A stretch of DNA of 64,000 nt from Haloarcula nitratireducens (GCF_019599505.1 NZ_RKLT01000002.1:62001-126000), one strand, 5' to 3'; positions 24,416-36,523 are shown, counted from the first letter of the stretch. Notes: generated from the sequence alone by a model not told the origin. Program-made: numbers and translations.

Positions 24416-25465
24416 ATGAGCGCCGAGAGCGAACGCAAAACGGAGACCATCCCGCAGTGGAAAGAGGAGGAAGTCGACGCGATCGCCGAGATGCTCCAGT
24501 CCTACGAGAGCGTCGGCGTCGTCGACATCACCGGCATTCCCTCCCGACAGCTCCAGGACATGCGCCGTGACCTTCACGGCACCGCGGAGCTCCGCGTCTC
24601 CCGGAACACGCTGCTCGTGCGCGCGCTCGAGGAGGTCGACGACGGCCTCGAAGAGCTGACCGAGTTCGTCACCGGACAGGTCGGCCTCATCGGCACGGAC
24701 AGCAACCCGTTCTCGCTGTACCAGGAACTCGAAGCGTCGAAGACGCCCGCACCGATCGGTGCCGGAGAGACCGCCCCGAACGACATCGTCATCCCCGAGG
24801 GAGACACCGGCGTCGACCCGGGCCCGTTCGTCGGCGAACTCCAGAGCATCGGCGCGGACGCTCGGATCCAGGAGGGGTCGATTCAGGTCCTCTCCGACTC
24901 GACCGTCCTCGAGACGGGCGAAGAGGTCTCACAGGACCTCGCCAACGTCCTCAACGAACTGGGCATCGAGCCCAAGGAGGTCGGTCTCGACCTGCGCGCC
25001 GTCTACGCCGACGGCGTGCGCTTCGAGCCGGACGAACTGGAACTCGACGTCGAGGAGTACGAGAGCGACATCAAGGCGGCCGTCAGCGGGGCGTTCAACC
25101 TCTCGGTCAACGCCGAGTTCCCCACTTCGACGACCGTCACGACCATGCTGCAGACGGCCCGTGGCGAAGCCAAGAGCCTCGCGCTCGCGGCCGCCATCGA
25201 AGACCCCGAGGTCGTCCCCGACCTCGTGAGCAAGGCCGACGCGCAGGTCCGTGCGCTCGCCGCGCAGATCGACGACGAAGAGGCCCTGCCGGAGGAACTC
25301 CAGGAGCTGGAGACCGCTCCGGCGACAGAGGAACAGGCTGATGACCACGACGACACCGCTTCCGAGGACGACGCCGAAGCCGATTCCGAGTCCGAAGCCG
25401 ACGAGGCCGAGGACGACGATGACGACGACGAAGACGCCGGCGACGCGCTCGGAGCGATGTTCTAA
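24416..25465 (+). CDS. rpl10: Ribosomal protein uL10 (P0)
   Basis: L10/P0 is the base of the ribosomal stalk and carries P1 dimers. The 349-residue protein has the rRNA-binding head ([52 protein letters not shown]), the archaeal/eukaryal insertion, C-terminal spine helices for P1 dimers, and a very acidic D/E-rich hinge ending GDALGAMF, the factor-binding tail shared with P1. It lies one base after L1 and 21 bp before P1. Confidence 0.97.
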   Translation: MSAESERKTETIPQWKEEEVDAIAEMLQSYESVGVVDITGIPSRQLQDMRRDLHGTAELRVSRNTLLVRALEEVDDGLEELTEFVTGQVGLIGTDSNPFSLYQELEASKTPAPIGAGETAPNDIVIPEGDTGVDPGPFVGELQSIGADARIQEGSIQVLSDSTVLETGEEVSQDLANVLNELGIEPKEVGLDLRAVYADGVRFEPDELELDVEEYESDIKAAVSGAFNLSVNAEFPTSTTVTTMLQTARGEAKSLALAAAIEDPEVVPDLVSKADAQVRALAAQIDDEEALPEELQELETAPATEEQADDHDDTASEDDAEADSESEADEAEDDDDDDEDAGDALGAMF

Positions 25466-25486
25466 CACAACTCACACGACAGAACA

Positions 25487-25834
25487 ATGGAATACGTTTA
25501 CGCTGCACTCATCCTGAACGAATCGGGCGAAGAGATCAACGAAGACAACCTCACCGACGTGCTCGACGCCGCCGGCGTCGACGTCGAGGAATCCCGCGTC
25601 AAGGCGCTCGTCGCGGCCCTCGAAGACGTCGACATCGAGGAGGCCGTCGAGGAGGCCGCCGCCGCACCCGCCGCCGCAGGCGGCGCTGCCGGTGGTGCAC
25701 CTGCCGCCGGAGACGAGGAAGTCGACGAGGAGTCCGACGAGGCCGAAGAGGAAGAAGCCGCCGAGGAAGACGACGGCGACGACGACGAGGACGACGAGGC
25801 CAGCGGCGAGGGCCTCGGCGAACTCTTCGGTTAA
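25487..25834 (+). CDS. rpl12: Ribosomal protein P1 (L12 equivalent)
   Basis: Archaeal P1 dimers form the stalk that recruits translation factors. The 115-residue protein starts [20 protein letters not shown], with a dimerisation domain to about residue 55, an alanine-rich hinge, then a D/E-rich hinge ending GEGLGELFG. It closes the L1 operon, and a T-rich tract (25855-25862) follows the stop by 20 bp. Confidence 0.97.
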   Translation: MEYVYAALILNESGEEINEDNLTDVLDAAGVDVEESRVKALVAALEDVDIEEAVEEAAAAPAAAGGAAGGAPAAGDEEVDEESDEAEEEEAAEEDDGDDDEDDEASGEGLGELFG

Positions 25835-25854
25835 TTCGGCGCTCCAGACACGCA

Positions 25855-25862
25855 TTTTCTTT
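25855..25862 (+). terminator. T-rich terminator after P1
   Basis: TTTTCTTT lies 21 bp after the P1 stop codon. Archaeal terminators are often plain U-tracts like this. It is the obvious end for the L1-L10-P1 transcript. Confidence 0.5.
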
Positions 25863-25946
25863 CGCGCGATCGGGTAGCCGCGGCGCTGTTTCTACGTCGT
25901 CCGGAGGTTCAAGTACCGGAGCAGGGTCAACAGGCGTATGTTCCCG

Positions 25947-26032
25947 TTGACATCCACCGCGCGCCTAACGGCGCGGGAATCCTCGCGCTGGAGTCTCGGC
26001 GTATGCCGACCCACCACGCGAGCGACTTTCTT
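25947..26032 (-). ncRNA. Candidate omega RNA of the second TnpB element
   Basis: Downstream of the tnpB stop, the minus strand has a hairpin (CGCGCC-GTTA-GGCGCG, 25960-25975) close to the GGATGTCAA end. This is the location of the guide-RNA scaffold in TnpB elements; the guide would read from 25946 leftward. Structure is seen, transcription is inferred. Confidence 0.45.
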
Positions 26033-27298
<1,266 letters not shown>

Positions 27299-27552
27299 CA
27301 ACTACTCATTGGGTTGAAAACATATATAAACATATGATTAATCCAGTACATTAAGATGTGGGCAGAATTCGATGAAAGTAGGATCGACTAAGAGAACTAA
27401 AATACCGCGGACTTAGGCAGGGGGGATTCTCCTCAAAGAGAGAAAGATGTCTGTGGATGGATGAGTGGGACGAGCAGTAGTTAGTTGACGGCGGGTAGCC
27501 GCCTACCGTTCGATCCATGCCCTCAGGCGGAGGCATGTGCTCTATTTCTTTG

Positions 27553-28530
27553 TCAAAGATACCCCCGACGGCGGAAGTGAACCAACATGATGGCGGTCAT
27601 CAGCGCCATCCCGAGTACCGTCGCCGGATAGGCGTACGTCCAGCCAAGTTCCGGCATGTTGTACGGACCGCCGGCGAAGTTCATCCCGTAGACGCCGACG
27701 ACGAAGGTCAGCGGGATGAAGATCGTGGCGACGACGGTGAGGACCTTCATCACCTCGTTGGTCGACTGCGAGAGCGTGTTGAGGTAGATGTCGCGTGCGC
27801 CGGACACCAAGTCGCGGTACGTCTCGGTCAGGTCGACGATCTGGACGAGGTGGTCGTGGATGTCGCGGAAGTACTTCTCCGTCTGTTGCTGGACCTGTGG
27901 CGGGTCTCCCCGAGCGAGGGCGCCGACGGCCTCGCGAGCCGGCCAGACCTGCTTACGGAAAGAGAGGAGGTCCCGGCGCACGTCGTTTATCTTCTCCAGC
28001 GTCTCGATGTCCGTCGAGACGGTCACCTCCTCCTCTATCTCCTCGATGTCGGTCTCGACCTCGTCGAGCAGGTCGAAGTAGGCGTCGACGATGACGTCGG
28101 CGACGCGAGAGGCGGTGAAGTCCGGTCCGCGGTGGAGCAGGCGTTCGTCGCCGCGCTCGGCGGCGTCCATCACGCGCTGGACCGCCCCGACCTGCCCCGG
28201 CGAGAGCGTGACGACCCAGTCTCGCCCGATGAAGATACCGACGGGGCTGGTCGCGACTTCCTTCTCGAAGGTCGTCTCGCCGGGCGTGAGCGTGACGCTC
28301 TTGAGGAGGACGAACGTGTGGTCGGCGAACTCCTCGGTCTTGGCTCTGACGCCGTTGCGGAGGTCGTCGATAGCGAGGCGGTGGAGGTCGAACGCCTCGG
28401 TGACCGCGGCGAACTCCTCGTCGTCGGCGTCGGCGACGTGGACCCACGTCGTCCCGACGGCGCGGCGGGCGGCGGTCAGGTCGTCGTAGGCCACGGCCTC
28501 CCGGTCGGCGTAGACCAGCGCGGAGATCAC
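27553..28530 (-). CDS. corA: CorA-type magnesium/divalent cation channel
   Basis: CorA pentamers conduct Mg2+ across the membrane. The 325-residue protein has the large soluble N-terminal domain with a long stalk helix (LSQSTNEVMKVLTVVATIFI), and two C-terminal membrane helices with the signature YGMNF between them, ending with the basic HFRRRGYL. It starts at GTG 28530, overlapping the stop of the small membrane protein upstream (GTGA), so the two are coupled. Its stop codon sits in the TTGAC that marks the presumed TnpB-element insertion site. Confidence 0.95.
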   Translation of the reverse strand: MISALVYADREAVAYDDLTAARRAVGTTWVHVADADDEEFAAVTEAFDLHRLAIDDLRNGVRAKTEEFADHTFVLLKSVTLTPGETTFEKEVATSPVGIFIGRDWVVTLSPGQVGAVQRVMDAAERGDERLLHRGPDFTASRVADVIVDAYFDLLDEVETDIEEIEEEVTVSTDIETLEKINDVRRDLLSFRKQVWPAREAVGALARGDPPQVQQQTEKYFRDIHDHLVQIVDLTETYRDLVSGARDIYLNTLSQSTNEVMKVLTVVATIFIPLTFVVGVYGMNFAGGPYNMPELGWTYAYPATVLGMALMTAIMLVHFRRRGYL

Positions 28531-28694
28531 GCCGTCTCCGCCCTCCCGGAGCGACCGACCGCGACCGCCGTCAAGCCGACCATGAGCGCCGGCAGCGACA
28601 GTTCACGGCCGGGATAGGGAACGACGACGCCTGCGACGTAGCCCACGAGGCCGGCACCGGTCAGCGCCGCCCCCGCGAGGGAGACGGAATCCAT
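28527..28694 (-). CDS. 55-residue membrane protein coupled to corA
   Basis: ATG 28694 opens a 55-residue frame (MDSVSLAGAALTGAGLVGYV, AGVVVPYPGRELSLPALMVG, LTAVAVGRSGRAETA) with two short membrane helices and a basic C-terminus. Its stop overlaps the corA GTG start by 4 bp, a strong sign that it is real and translated with corA. A role as accessory subunit of the channel is an inference from position only. Confidence 0.7.
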   Translation of the reverse strand: MDSVSLAGAALTGAGLVGYVAGVVVPYPGRELSLPALMVGLTAVAVGRSGRAETA

Positions 28695-28747
28695 GGCGCT
28701 GTAATCACAGTGGCGGATGAAAAGCGTACTCCACGCCGCGGACCGAC

Positions 28748-29383
28748 TCAGTTCCCCTCGTGTTCCAGACCCCGAAGCATCGTGTCGACGCGGGCCTGCT
28801 CGTCTATCTCGTCGGGATGGACCGCGAACACGACGATGACGTCTCCCTCGTGCTCGAAGGAAGCAGCGTGCATTCGGACGTCGATCTCCTGTCCGAAGAC
28901 GGTCATCACTCCCGAGAACGTGCTGACCTGTCGGGACTCGCCGAGCGACTGAGTAGTGCGGTTACTCTCGAACTGGATGTCGCGGACGCCGCCGGCGCGA
29001 GCGGCCACCTGTGCGACGACCTCTCGGTTCGACCACTGCGCGGCGGGATTGAGACTCTGCCCGGCCACCTCGGCGTTGGGCGTCGAGACGACGACGAAGC
29101 GGGACAGTTGCACCGTCCCGAGCGGCCCGAAGTCGATGCCGCGCCGGTACTGGTCGACGTGACTGACGACGCGGATCGTCCGCTCCTGTCCGGCGAACTC
29201 GACGGTTCGAGTGACGTTCTGTTCGGTCGAGTTGGTCAGTTCGTACCCCGTCGACTCCAGGACGCTGTCGTCGACGCTGGTCGGCGCGGACTCGAACGCG
29301 ACGGTCTCGCCCGTGATGAGGCCGACACAGCCGGAGGAGACGACGAGGAGAGCGACGAGGACACCCAGTAGCGGTTTACGCAT
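28748..29383 (-). CDS. DUF6517-like lipoprotein
   Basis: The 211-residue product has a lipoprotein signal (VALLVVSSGC, lipobox cysteine at 19) and a beta-rich extracytoplasmic domain with TVAFESAPTSVDDSVLESTG, DFGPLGTVQLSRFVVVSTPN and EIDVRMHAASFEHEGDVIVV. I recall these features in haloarchaeal DUF6517 proteins. A second protein of similar plan is encoded at 52566-53342. Role unknown. Confidence 0.78.
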   Translation of the reverse strand: MRKPLLGVLVALLVVSSGCVGLITGETVAFESAPTSVDDSVLESTGYELTNSTEQNVTRTVEFAGQERTIRVVSHVDQYRRGIDFGPLGTVQLSRFVVVSTPNAEVAGQSLNPAAQWSNREVVAQVAARAGGVRDIQFESNRTTQSLGESRQVSTFSGVMTVFGQEIDVRMHAASFEHEGDVIVVFAVHPDEIDEQARVDTMLRGLEHEGN

Positions 29384-29429
29384 ACGAGAAGTGATACAGT
29401 CGGGAAAGATAAGTCCCCCGCCGCAGCTC

Positions 29430-30911
<1,482 letters not shown>

Positions 30912-30979
30912 TGTGGGAGTGGACTGCGCCGGGCCGCTTTAAGCCGTCGGATACCCGGTGCGAGACCGCTGGTGCGGGC

Positions 30980-31471
30980 TCACCGCCCGACGGCGCTCTC
31001 GGTAATTCGCAGCGCGTCCGGACCGTAACGGCGTTCGACGAGGACCGCGAGCGTCTCGTCGCCGACGGCGGCCGCCTCGACGGGCACGTCGGCGGCCCGC
31101 AGTCGCCCGAGAACGTCGCCGAGCGCGGCCGGTGAGAGGTCGCCGCTGGCGACGATTCCCGTGAGCGACCCGGCTCCGTCGGCGAACGCCGCGTCGCCGA
31201 CGACGAGCAGCGGCGACGCCTCGGTATCGTCGGCCGTCTCGTCGGTTCGGCCGAGGCCGCTGTTCATCGAGACGCGGGCCTCGCTGTCGTGCGCCGGGTC
31301 GTCAGATAACTCTTCGGCGAAGCGGCGCAGCGCGGTGGCGACGGCGTCGGTTTCCCCCGCCACGTCGAGTGTTCGAGCGGCGGCGGTGTAGTTGACGACG
31401 CCCGCCCGGAGCGCGTCGTAGAGGAACGGGCGCTCGCGGACGGCGTCGCGCGTCGCGGCGGCGAGTGACAT
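30980..31471 (-). CDS. DUF7523-like protein
   Basis: The 163-residue product starts MSLAAATRDAVRERPFLYDA, with a helical N-terminal part (LRAGVVNYTAAARTLDV) resembling a helix-turn-helix-like module, an acidic variable loop, and an ACT-like alpha/beta part (LTGIVASGDLSPAALGDVLG, VPVEAAAVGDETLAVLVERR). This pattern suits a small ligand-binding or regulatory protein. It is divergent from cbiX, 85 bp between starts. The family name is from memory. Confidence 0.75.
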   Translation of the reverse strand: MSLAAATRDAVRERPFLYDALRAGVVNYTAAARTLDVAGETDAVATALRRFAEELSDDPAHDSEARVSMNSGLGRTDETADDTEASPLLVVGDAAFADGAGSLTGIVASGDLSPAALGDVLGRLRAADVPVEAAAVGDETLAVLVERRYGPDALRITESAVGR

Positions 31472-31556
31472 ACGAAGTAGCGTGCGACGCGGCATCAAAA
31501 GTCTACCCGACGAAACCAACGAAGCCCCTAAGAGCGGGTCGTCCCAAGCGAATCGT

Positions 31557-32435
31557 ATGAGACAGGCACTCGTCATCGCGGCTCACGGCTCGCATCTGAA
31601 CGCCGAGTCGAGCGCGCCGACGTTCACGCACGCCGATACGATCCGCGCCACGGGCGCGTTCGACGAGGTCCGCGAGACGTTCTGGAAGGAGGAGCCGTCC
31701 TTCCGCGAGGGGCTCCGCACCGTCGACGCCGAGGAGGTGTATCTCGTCCCGCTGTTCGTCTCCGAGGGCTATTTCACCGAGCAGGTCATCCCCCGAGAGT
31801 TCCGCCTAGAGGGGTGGGACCCGGACCTGTGGGACTCCGACGGCACCAGCGCCACGCACGCGACGCTCACCGCCGCGGACACCGGCCAGACGGTCCACTA
31901 CTGCGGGCCGGTCGGCACCCACGACTCGATGAGCGACGTCATCGTCCAGCGGGCGGAGTCGGTCACCGGCGACCCCGACGTGGGCGAGGGGTTCGGTCTC
32001 GCCGTCGTCGGCCACGGCACCGAGCGCAACGAGAACTCGGCGAAGGCCATCGAGTACCACGCCGACCGCATCCGCGGGATGGACCGCTTCGACGAGGTCG
32101 AGGCGCTGTTCATGGACGAGGACCCCGAGGTCGACGACGTGACCGAGTTCTTCGAGAGCGAGGATGTCGTCGTCGTCCCGCTGTTCATCGCCGACGGCTA
32201 CCACACGCAGGAGGACATCCCCGAGGACATGGGGCTGACCGAGGACTACCGGACCGGGTGGGAGACGCCCGCCGAGGTCGACGGCCACCGCATCTGGTAC
32301 TCGGGGGCCGTCGGGACCGAGCCGCTGATGGCCGACGTCTTACTCGAACAGGCCGCCGACGCCGGGGCCGACGTGCGCGAGGCCATCGAACGGGTTCGCG
32401 AGGAGACCAGAAAGCGCGTCGCGAGCGGCGACTGA
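31557..32435 (+). CDS. cbiX: CbiX-type sirohydrochlorin cobaltochelatase
   Basis: CbiX inserts cobalt into sirohydrochlorin early in anaerobic cobalamin synthesis. The 292-residue protein is the two-repeat long form: LVIAAHGSHLNAESSAPTF with H10 at the start of the first half, and LAVVGHGTERNENSAKAIEY opening the second, each with a VPLF strand. The gene is followed 79 bp later by a DR2241-family Fe-S gene, a pairing seen in haloarchaeal cobalamin clusters. No other cbi gene is in the window. Ferrochelation of sirohydrochlorin is an alternative substrate choice. Confidence 0.9.
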   Translation: MRQALVIAAHGSHLNAESSAPTFTHADTIRATGAFDEVRETFWKEEPSFREGLRTVDAEEVYLVPLFVSEGYFTEQVIPREFRLEGWDPDLWDSDGTSATHATLTAADTGQTVHYCGPVGTHDSMSDVIVQRAESVTGDPDVGEGFGLAVVGHGTERNENSAKAIEYHADRIRGMDRFDEVEALFMDEDPEVDDVTEFFESEDVVVVPLFIADGYHTQEDIPEDMGLTEDYRTGWETPAEVDGHRIWYSGAVGTEPLMADVLLEQAADAGADVREAIERVREETRKRVASGD

Positions 32436-32514
32436 TCCGGGCGCGGAATCTCCGCCGTCACGCCGCCCTGCCGGAACGAGCGGCTTTTTGCGCTCCGACC
32501 GCTACCTCGCGGAC

Positions 32515-33618
32515 ATGGACGAGTCTCACGTCGAAGCGTTCGCCGACGCCGCGTCGGACGGCGTCGCGTTCGACGGCATCGAGGCGCGGGTGGAGGGCGA
32601 CAGATACGCCGTCGAGGCGGCCGACGGGTCGGCGACGGCCGTCGCCACCGAGGAGTTCGCCGACGTGGCCGCGGAGTACGACGAGTACGTCACGAACTGG
32701 TACTTCTGGCACGCGACGGCTCCGCAGACCGGGGCTCGCTGGGCGTTCCTCCGGTGGGTGGAGGGGGCCGACTCGACGCCGGTCCCCGAGCGGTACGACC
32801 GCCTGCGGGCGGGCCTGACGACGACGTGGGGACAACTCGCCGTCACCGCCTCGCTGAGCGAGGGCGGCGACCGCGTCTACGACCTCCGTCACGAGGACGA
32901 CCAAGCCGAGATCGACCGCGGCGAAGACCCGTCGCTCGATACCTACGAGGACCCGCTCGACGCCCGCGAGCTCGCCAAGTACGACGACGACGGACAGTAC
33001 CGGCCGCTCAAGACCGCACCCACCCTCCAGACGGGGTGGGAGTTCACTGAACTCGACGCCGCCGACCTCGTCGAGGCGGTCCACGCCTTCTACCCGGCGA
33101 CGGTCCAGAACTGGTATCGGGAGCGCGAGGGCGAGTTGGACGTGAACCACTGGCACGAGACCGTCGAGCGCCAGACCGGCATCTACGGCGTGATCCAGAC
33201 GTGGGACCGCGGCGAGGGCCACGAACACGTCGACTGGGTCGCGGAGGCCTGCTGTGACGACTCGCAGTGTCTGAAGCGGCGCGAGTGGGAGTACGACGAG
33301 GAGACGGAACTCGACCCCGACGGCGACCAGCGAGACGCCGGCGAGTTCCCCTGTCGCGAACCCTGCTCGCTCGTCATCACCGCCGCTCGCAAGTGGACGA
33401 AACTCGAGGGCGAGGAATCGCGGACCTACGAGTTCGAACTGACGCCCAGCGAGAAGGAACAGGTCGAGGAGATCATCGACGCCGTGGCCGACGGCCGCAC
33501 GGCGGACGTCCGGGAGGCCGACATCTACGACGGCGCGAACCGCTATCGGACGCGGTTCCTCCGAGCGAAACTGTTCGACGACGAGGGCGACCTCTCGGGC
33601 GTCGAAACCGACGACTGA
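32515..33618 (+). CDS. DR2241-family protein with Fe-S cysteine cluster
   Basis: The 367-residue product has an N-terminal alpha/beta part (NWYFWHATAPQTGARWAFLR), a middle with FYPATVQNWYRERE, and a C-terminal half carrying a cysteine cluster: AEACCDDSQCLKRREW near 250 and GEFPCREPCSLVITAARKW near 287, suited to a 4Fe-4S cluster. The family is known as DR2241 and co-occurs with CbiX. I chose ATG 32515 because an upstream start would remove the gap to cbiX. It probably serves cobalt insertion or corrin synthesis, but no reaction is established. Confidence 0.85.
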   Translation: MDESHVEAFADAASDGVAFDGIEARVEGDRYAVEAADGSATAVATEEFADVAAEYDEYVTNWYFWHATAPQTGARWAFLRWVEGADSTPVPERYDRLRAGLTTTWGQLAVTASLSEGGDRVYDLRHEDDQAEIDRGEDPSLDTYEDPLDARELAKYDDDGQYRPLKTAPTLQTGWEFTELDAADLVEAVHAFYPATVQNWYREREGELDVNHWHETVERQTGIYGVIQTWDRGEGHEHVDWVAEACCDDSQCLKRREWEYDEETELDPDGDQRDAGEFPCREPCSLVITAARKWTKLEGEESRTYEFELTPSEKEQVEEIIDAVADGRTADVREADIYDGANRYRTRFLRAKLFDDEGDLSGVETDD

Positions 33619-33639
33619 GAGCGACGCGAGCGAAGCGAC

Positions 33640-34197
33640 TCACCGAGCGGCGGCCGCGTAGACGGCGACGAGCGTGCCGATGGCGACCAGTAGCGCGAGG
33701 GAGACGACGAGGAGGTTCTGTGAGAGGAACGCGGCCAGCACCGCGAAGAACAGCACGGCACCGCCGGCCGCCAGAACCTGTTCGTCGGGAACGTCGGCCA
33801 GCGCGAACTCCGAGTTCGAGTCGCGCTTCGGCTGTGGCTTGGCGAGGTCCTCGTCGACCTGTACGGGTTCGTCCTCGGGTTCGGGTTCCGCGATCCGAAC
33901 GTCGACGTAGCGGGTCGTGCTCCCGTAGGCCGTGACGACCTTCAGGTTCCCGCGGGTCTCGCCGTCACCGTCGACCGTCACGCGGACGCGCCGCTCGCTG
34001 TCCCGGTCGACGTGGTAGTTCGTGGCTTCGAGGGCGGCGAGCTCCGAGAGCGAATCGTCGAGATGTAAGTGGACGTGGGTCGACTCGCCGTGGTTGATGA
34101 GGCGCACGTCGAAGCTATCGCTCGTCTCGAAGGTATCCGGGACCTCCAGCCCGTGGAGTTCCTGCCGGTTGATGTGGACGGGCAACGAGTCGGGCAC
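33640..34197 (-). CDS. Membrane-anchored beta-sandwich protein (DUF7524-like)
   Basis: The 185-residue product starts with an immunoglobulin-like domain (DSFDVRLINHGESTHVHLHL, RRVRVTVDGDGETRGNLKVV, ending RYVDVRI), has an acidic linker with alternating Pro-Glu, and ends with two membrane helices (VLAAGGAVLFFAVLAAFL, LLVVSLALLVAIGTLVAVY). The sandwich resembles CARDB/NEW-type adhesion-like modules, but with no signal peptide at the start the domain is likely cytoplasmic. Convergent with the DR2241-family gene (21 bp). Confidence 0.78.
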   Translation of the reverse strand: MPDSLPVHINRQELHGLEVPDTFETSDSFDVRLINHGESTHVHLHLDDSLSELAALEATNYHVDRDSERRVRVTVDGDGETRGNLKVVTAYGSTTRYVDVRIAEPEPEDEPVQVDEDLAKPQPKRDSNSEFALADVPDEQVLAAGGAVLFFAVLAAFLSQNLLVVSLALLVAIGTLVAVYAAAAR

Positions 34198-34246
34198 GTT
34201 CGGAAGTCGCGGGGACCCGAGAAAAAGGTTCAGGAGTGCGTCCGGG

Positions 34247-34441
34247 TCACGCCGGCGCTTCGTCGCGCATGTCCGGCGGGAGGAGGTTCGGGATGCCGTC
34301 CTCGATGGGGAAGGACTCGCCGCACTCCGTACAGACCAGTCGACCGGACAGGATCTCCTCGTCGTCGCGCTCTTCGACCTCCAGTTCGAGGTCGTGCTTG
34401 TCCAGCGGACAGCAGATGATGTCCATCAGATCCTCTTTCAT
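34247..34441 (-). CDS. Trm112-like zinc-ribbon protein
   Basis: The 64-residue product is a short zinc-ribbon of the Trm112 family (MKEDLMDIICCPLDKHDLEL, VCTECGESFPIEDGIPNLLP, ending DMRDEAPA). Archaeal Trm112 proteins act as activating partners for several RNA and protein methyltransferases. I chose the inner ATG at 34441; an upstream start gives a longer unlikely N-terminus. No methyltransferase gene is adjacent, but archaeal Trm112 serves unlinked partners. Family fit is by motif (CxxC-CPL and IPNLLP). Confidence 0.88.
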   Translation of the reverse strand: MKEDLMDIICCPLDKHDLELEVEERDDEEILSGRLVCTECGESFPIEDGIPNLLPPDMRDEAPA

Positions 34442-34526
34442 ACCCGAGAGTGGGTCCGGTGTCCCTAAAAGCGTACTGTCTGCCAAGCGTCGCCACGGAT
34501 CACGGCGAACCGCTCCGATAGCGCCC

Positions 34527-34925
34527 TCAGATGAGCTTGTTCCCGCTGGTGGTGACCGAACGCTTCTCGACGACGGTGCCGTTGACGGTGTTGGTCGCGA
34601 GCAGCGTCGAGGTCTGGTTCGTCGGGAAGAACATCGTCGTCGTGGTCTGTCCGCTGTCGAGCGTCGCGGTGTCGTAGGACTCGCCGCTCGCGTCGACGAC
34701 CGTGAGCTTCGTGACCCCCTTGTCGGTCGTCGCCGCCTCCGAGAGCTTCACGGTCGTGGTCACGTGCCCGCTGCTCCACGGTTCGCTCGTCGAGATGCCG
34801 TCGAAGACGGCGGAGTCGCTCGGTCCCGCGACCGTCGGCTGGAGCGTGAGACAGCCGCTCGCCCCCAACGCGAGGAGTAAGACGATGCCCGTGAGGACCA
34901 CCCGGCGCGTGTGTGCTGCGGTCAT
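34527..34925 (-). CDS. Small lipoprotein, haloarchaeal
   Basis: The 132-residue product has a Tat-less lipoprotein signal with lipobox ALGASGC (cysteine at 25), then a compact Ser/Thr-rich beta domain (SSGHVTTTVKLSEAATTDKG, TVVDASGESYDTATLDSGQT, SVTTSGNKLI). No conserved domain is evident to me. The signal has an RR pair (HTRRVVLTG), so Tat export is possible. It is monocistronic. Confidence 0.75.
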   Translation of the reverse strand: MTAAHTRRVVLTGIVLLLALGASGCLTLQPTVAGPSDSAVFDGISTSEPWSSGHVTTTVKLSEAATTDKGVTKLTVVDASGESYDTATLDSGQTTTTMFFPTNQTSTLLATNTVNGTVVEKRSVTTSGNKLI

Positions 34926-35044
34926 CTGGCTAACCCGCCCTTCGAGGCGGAGCCATTTGAGCGTTGTACTGTCGGTTGCAAGGCTCGGTCTCTGAGTACG
35001 CGTGCCGCGTGACCGGCGGCCCGGAAAATCCGAACTCGCTCGTC

Positions 35045-36421
35045 TCAGAAGGGACGTTCTCGGACGATCGTCTCGCCGCGGCCCGGCCCGACGCCGATGG
35101 CGTAGGCGGGCGTCTCGAGTTCGTCCTCGATGTACTCGACGTACGCTTTCGCGTTCTCGGGCAGCGCTTCGTACCCCTCGGCGGCGGTCTCGGCGGGGTC
35201 GAACGCCTCCCAGCCGTCGAAGGTCCGAAGGTTCGCCTCGCACCGCGCCCACTGCTCCGTCGTCGCGGGCATCGACTCGCGCTCCTCGCCGTCGAGCGTG
35301 TACGTGTGGCCGACCCTCACCTCGTCGAGTCCGGCGAGCACGTCGAGGTGGTTTATCGCCAGCCCGGTGAAGCCGGAGACGCGAGTCGCGTGGCGGAGCA
35401 TCGGCATGTCCAGCCAGCCGACCCGACGCGGGCGACCGGTGACGGTGCCGTACTCGCCGCCCTCCTCGCGGATGTAGCGGGCCAGCTCTTCGTCGTCGCC
35501 CTCGCCCTGCTCGTCGTAGCCGGGCGTGTCGCCGACGACGCCGCCGAGCTCGGTCGGCAGCGGGCCGCTCCCCACGCGCGTGAGGTACCCCTTCACGATA
35601 CCGATGACTTCGCCGCCGCCGACGACGCCGGGGCTGACGCCCGTGCCGACGGCCGCGCCGCCCGCCGTCGGGTTCGAGGACGTGACGTAGGGGTAGTTGC
35701 CGTGGTCGATGTCGATGATGGTCCCCTGTGCCCCCTCGAACATGACGTTCTGACCGTCGGCCATCGCGTCGGTGAGGAACGCGCCCGCGTTGACGGTCAT
35801 GCCTTCCTCCTCGAAACGGCGGCCGACCTCGCGGAACTCCTCGTAGAGCGCGTCGACGTCGAAGGCGTCGGGGTCCTCCAACTCGGAGACGTCGAGGCCG
35901 TAGACGTCCTCGGCGAGCGCGCGCTTCTGGGGGACGACGTACTCCAGTCGCTCCCGGAGGACCTCGGAGTCCAGCAGGTCGCCGACGCGAACGCCGCGCC
36001 GTCCGGCCTTGTCCTCGTAGGTCGGGCCGATCCCGCGACCGGTCGTCCCGACTTCGTCGCCGGACTCGCTCTTGACCTCCTCCTCGATGCCGTCGAGCAC
36101 GCGGTGGTAGGGGAGGATGACGTGGGCGCGCTCCGCGACGCGAACGTCGGGGTCGAGGCCGCGCTCCTGCAGCGTATCTAGCTCGTCGAACAGCGTACGC
36201 GGGTTGACGACGCACCCGTTGCCGAGGACGCCGACCTTGCCGCGGATGGCTCCGCTCGGGACCAAGGAGAGCTTGTACTCCTCGCCCTCGTGGACGACGG
36301 TGTGGCCGGCGTTGTCGCCGCCCTGATAGCGCGCGACGACGTCCGCGTCGTCGCCGTACAGGTCGACGATGCCGCCCTTCCCCTCGTCGCCGAGCTGCGA
36401 GCCGACGATGGTTACGGTCAT
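35045..36421 (-). CDS. purA: Adenylosuccinate synthetase
   Basis: PurA joins IMP and aspartate with GTP to make adenylosuccinate, the committed step to AMP. The 458-residue protein has the P-loop VGSQLGDEGKGG at about 6-17, GNGCVVNPRTLFDEL near residue 68, TGRGIGPTYEDKAGRRGVRV (about 127-147), GAQGTIIDIDHGNYPYVTSS near 222, and RVGWLDMPMLRHA near 335. I chose ATG 36421, giving MTVTIVGSQLGDEG. The nearest neighbours are unrelated. Confidence 0.97.
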   Translation of the reverse strand: MTVTIVGSQLGDEGKGGIVDLYGDDADVVARYQGGDNAGHTVVHEGEEYKLSLVPSGAIRGKVGVLGNGCVVNPRTLFDELDTLQERGLDPDVRVAERAHVILPYHRVLDGIEEEVKSESGDEVGTTGRGIGPTYEDKAGRRGVRVGDLLDSEVLRERLEYVVPQKRALAEDVYGLDVSELEDPDAFDVDALYEEFREVGRRFEEEGMTVNAGAFLTDAMADGQNVMFEGAQGTIIDIDHGNYPYVTSSNPTAGGAAVGTGVSPGVVGGGEVIGIVKGYLTRVGSGPLPTELGGVVGDTPGYDEQGEGDDEELARYIREEGGEYGTVTGRPRRVGWLDMPMLRHATRVSGFTGLAINHLDVLAGLDEVRVGHTYTLDGEERESMPATTEQWARCEANLRTFDGWEAFDPAETAAEGYEALPENAKAYVEYIEDELETPAYAIGVGPGRGETIVRERPF

Positions 36422-36523
36422 CGCCCGCACCTTTCGGGGGCCGTGATAAACAGATTACGGTCCCTCGTCGGCTGGAAACCAGTATCAGAACGCTATCGTC
36501 TCCCATGTGAGACGTTACGACGG

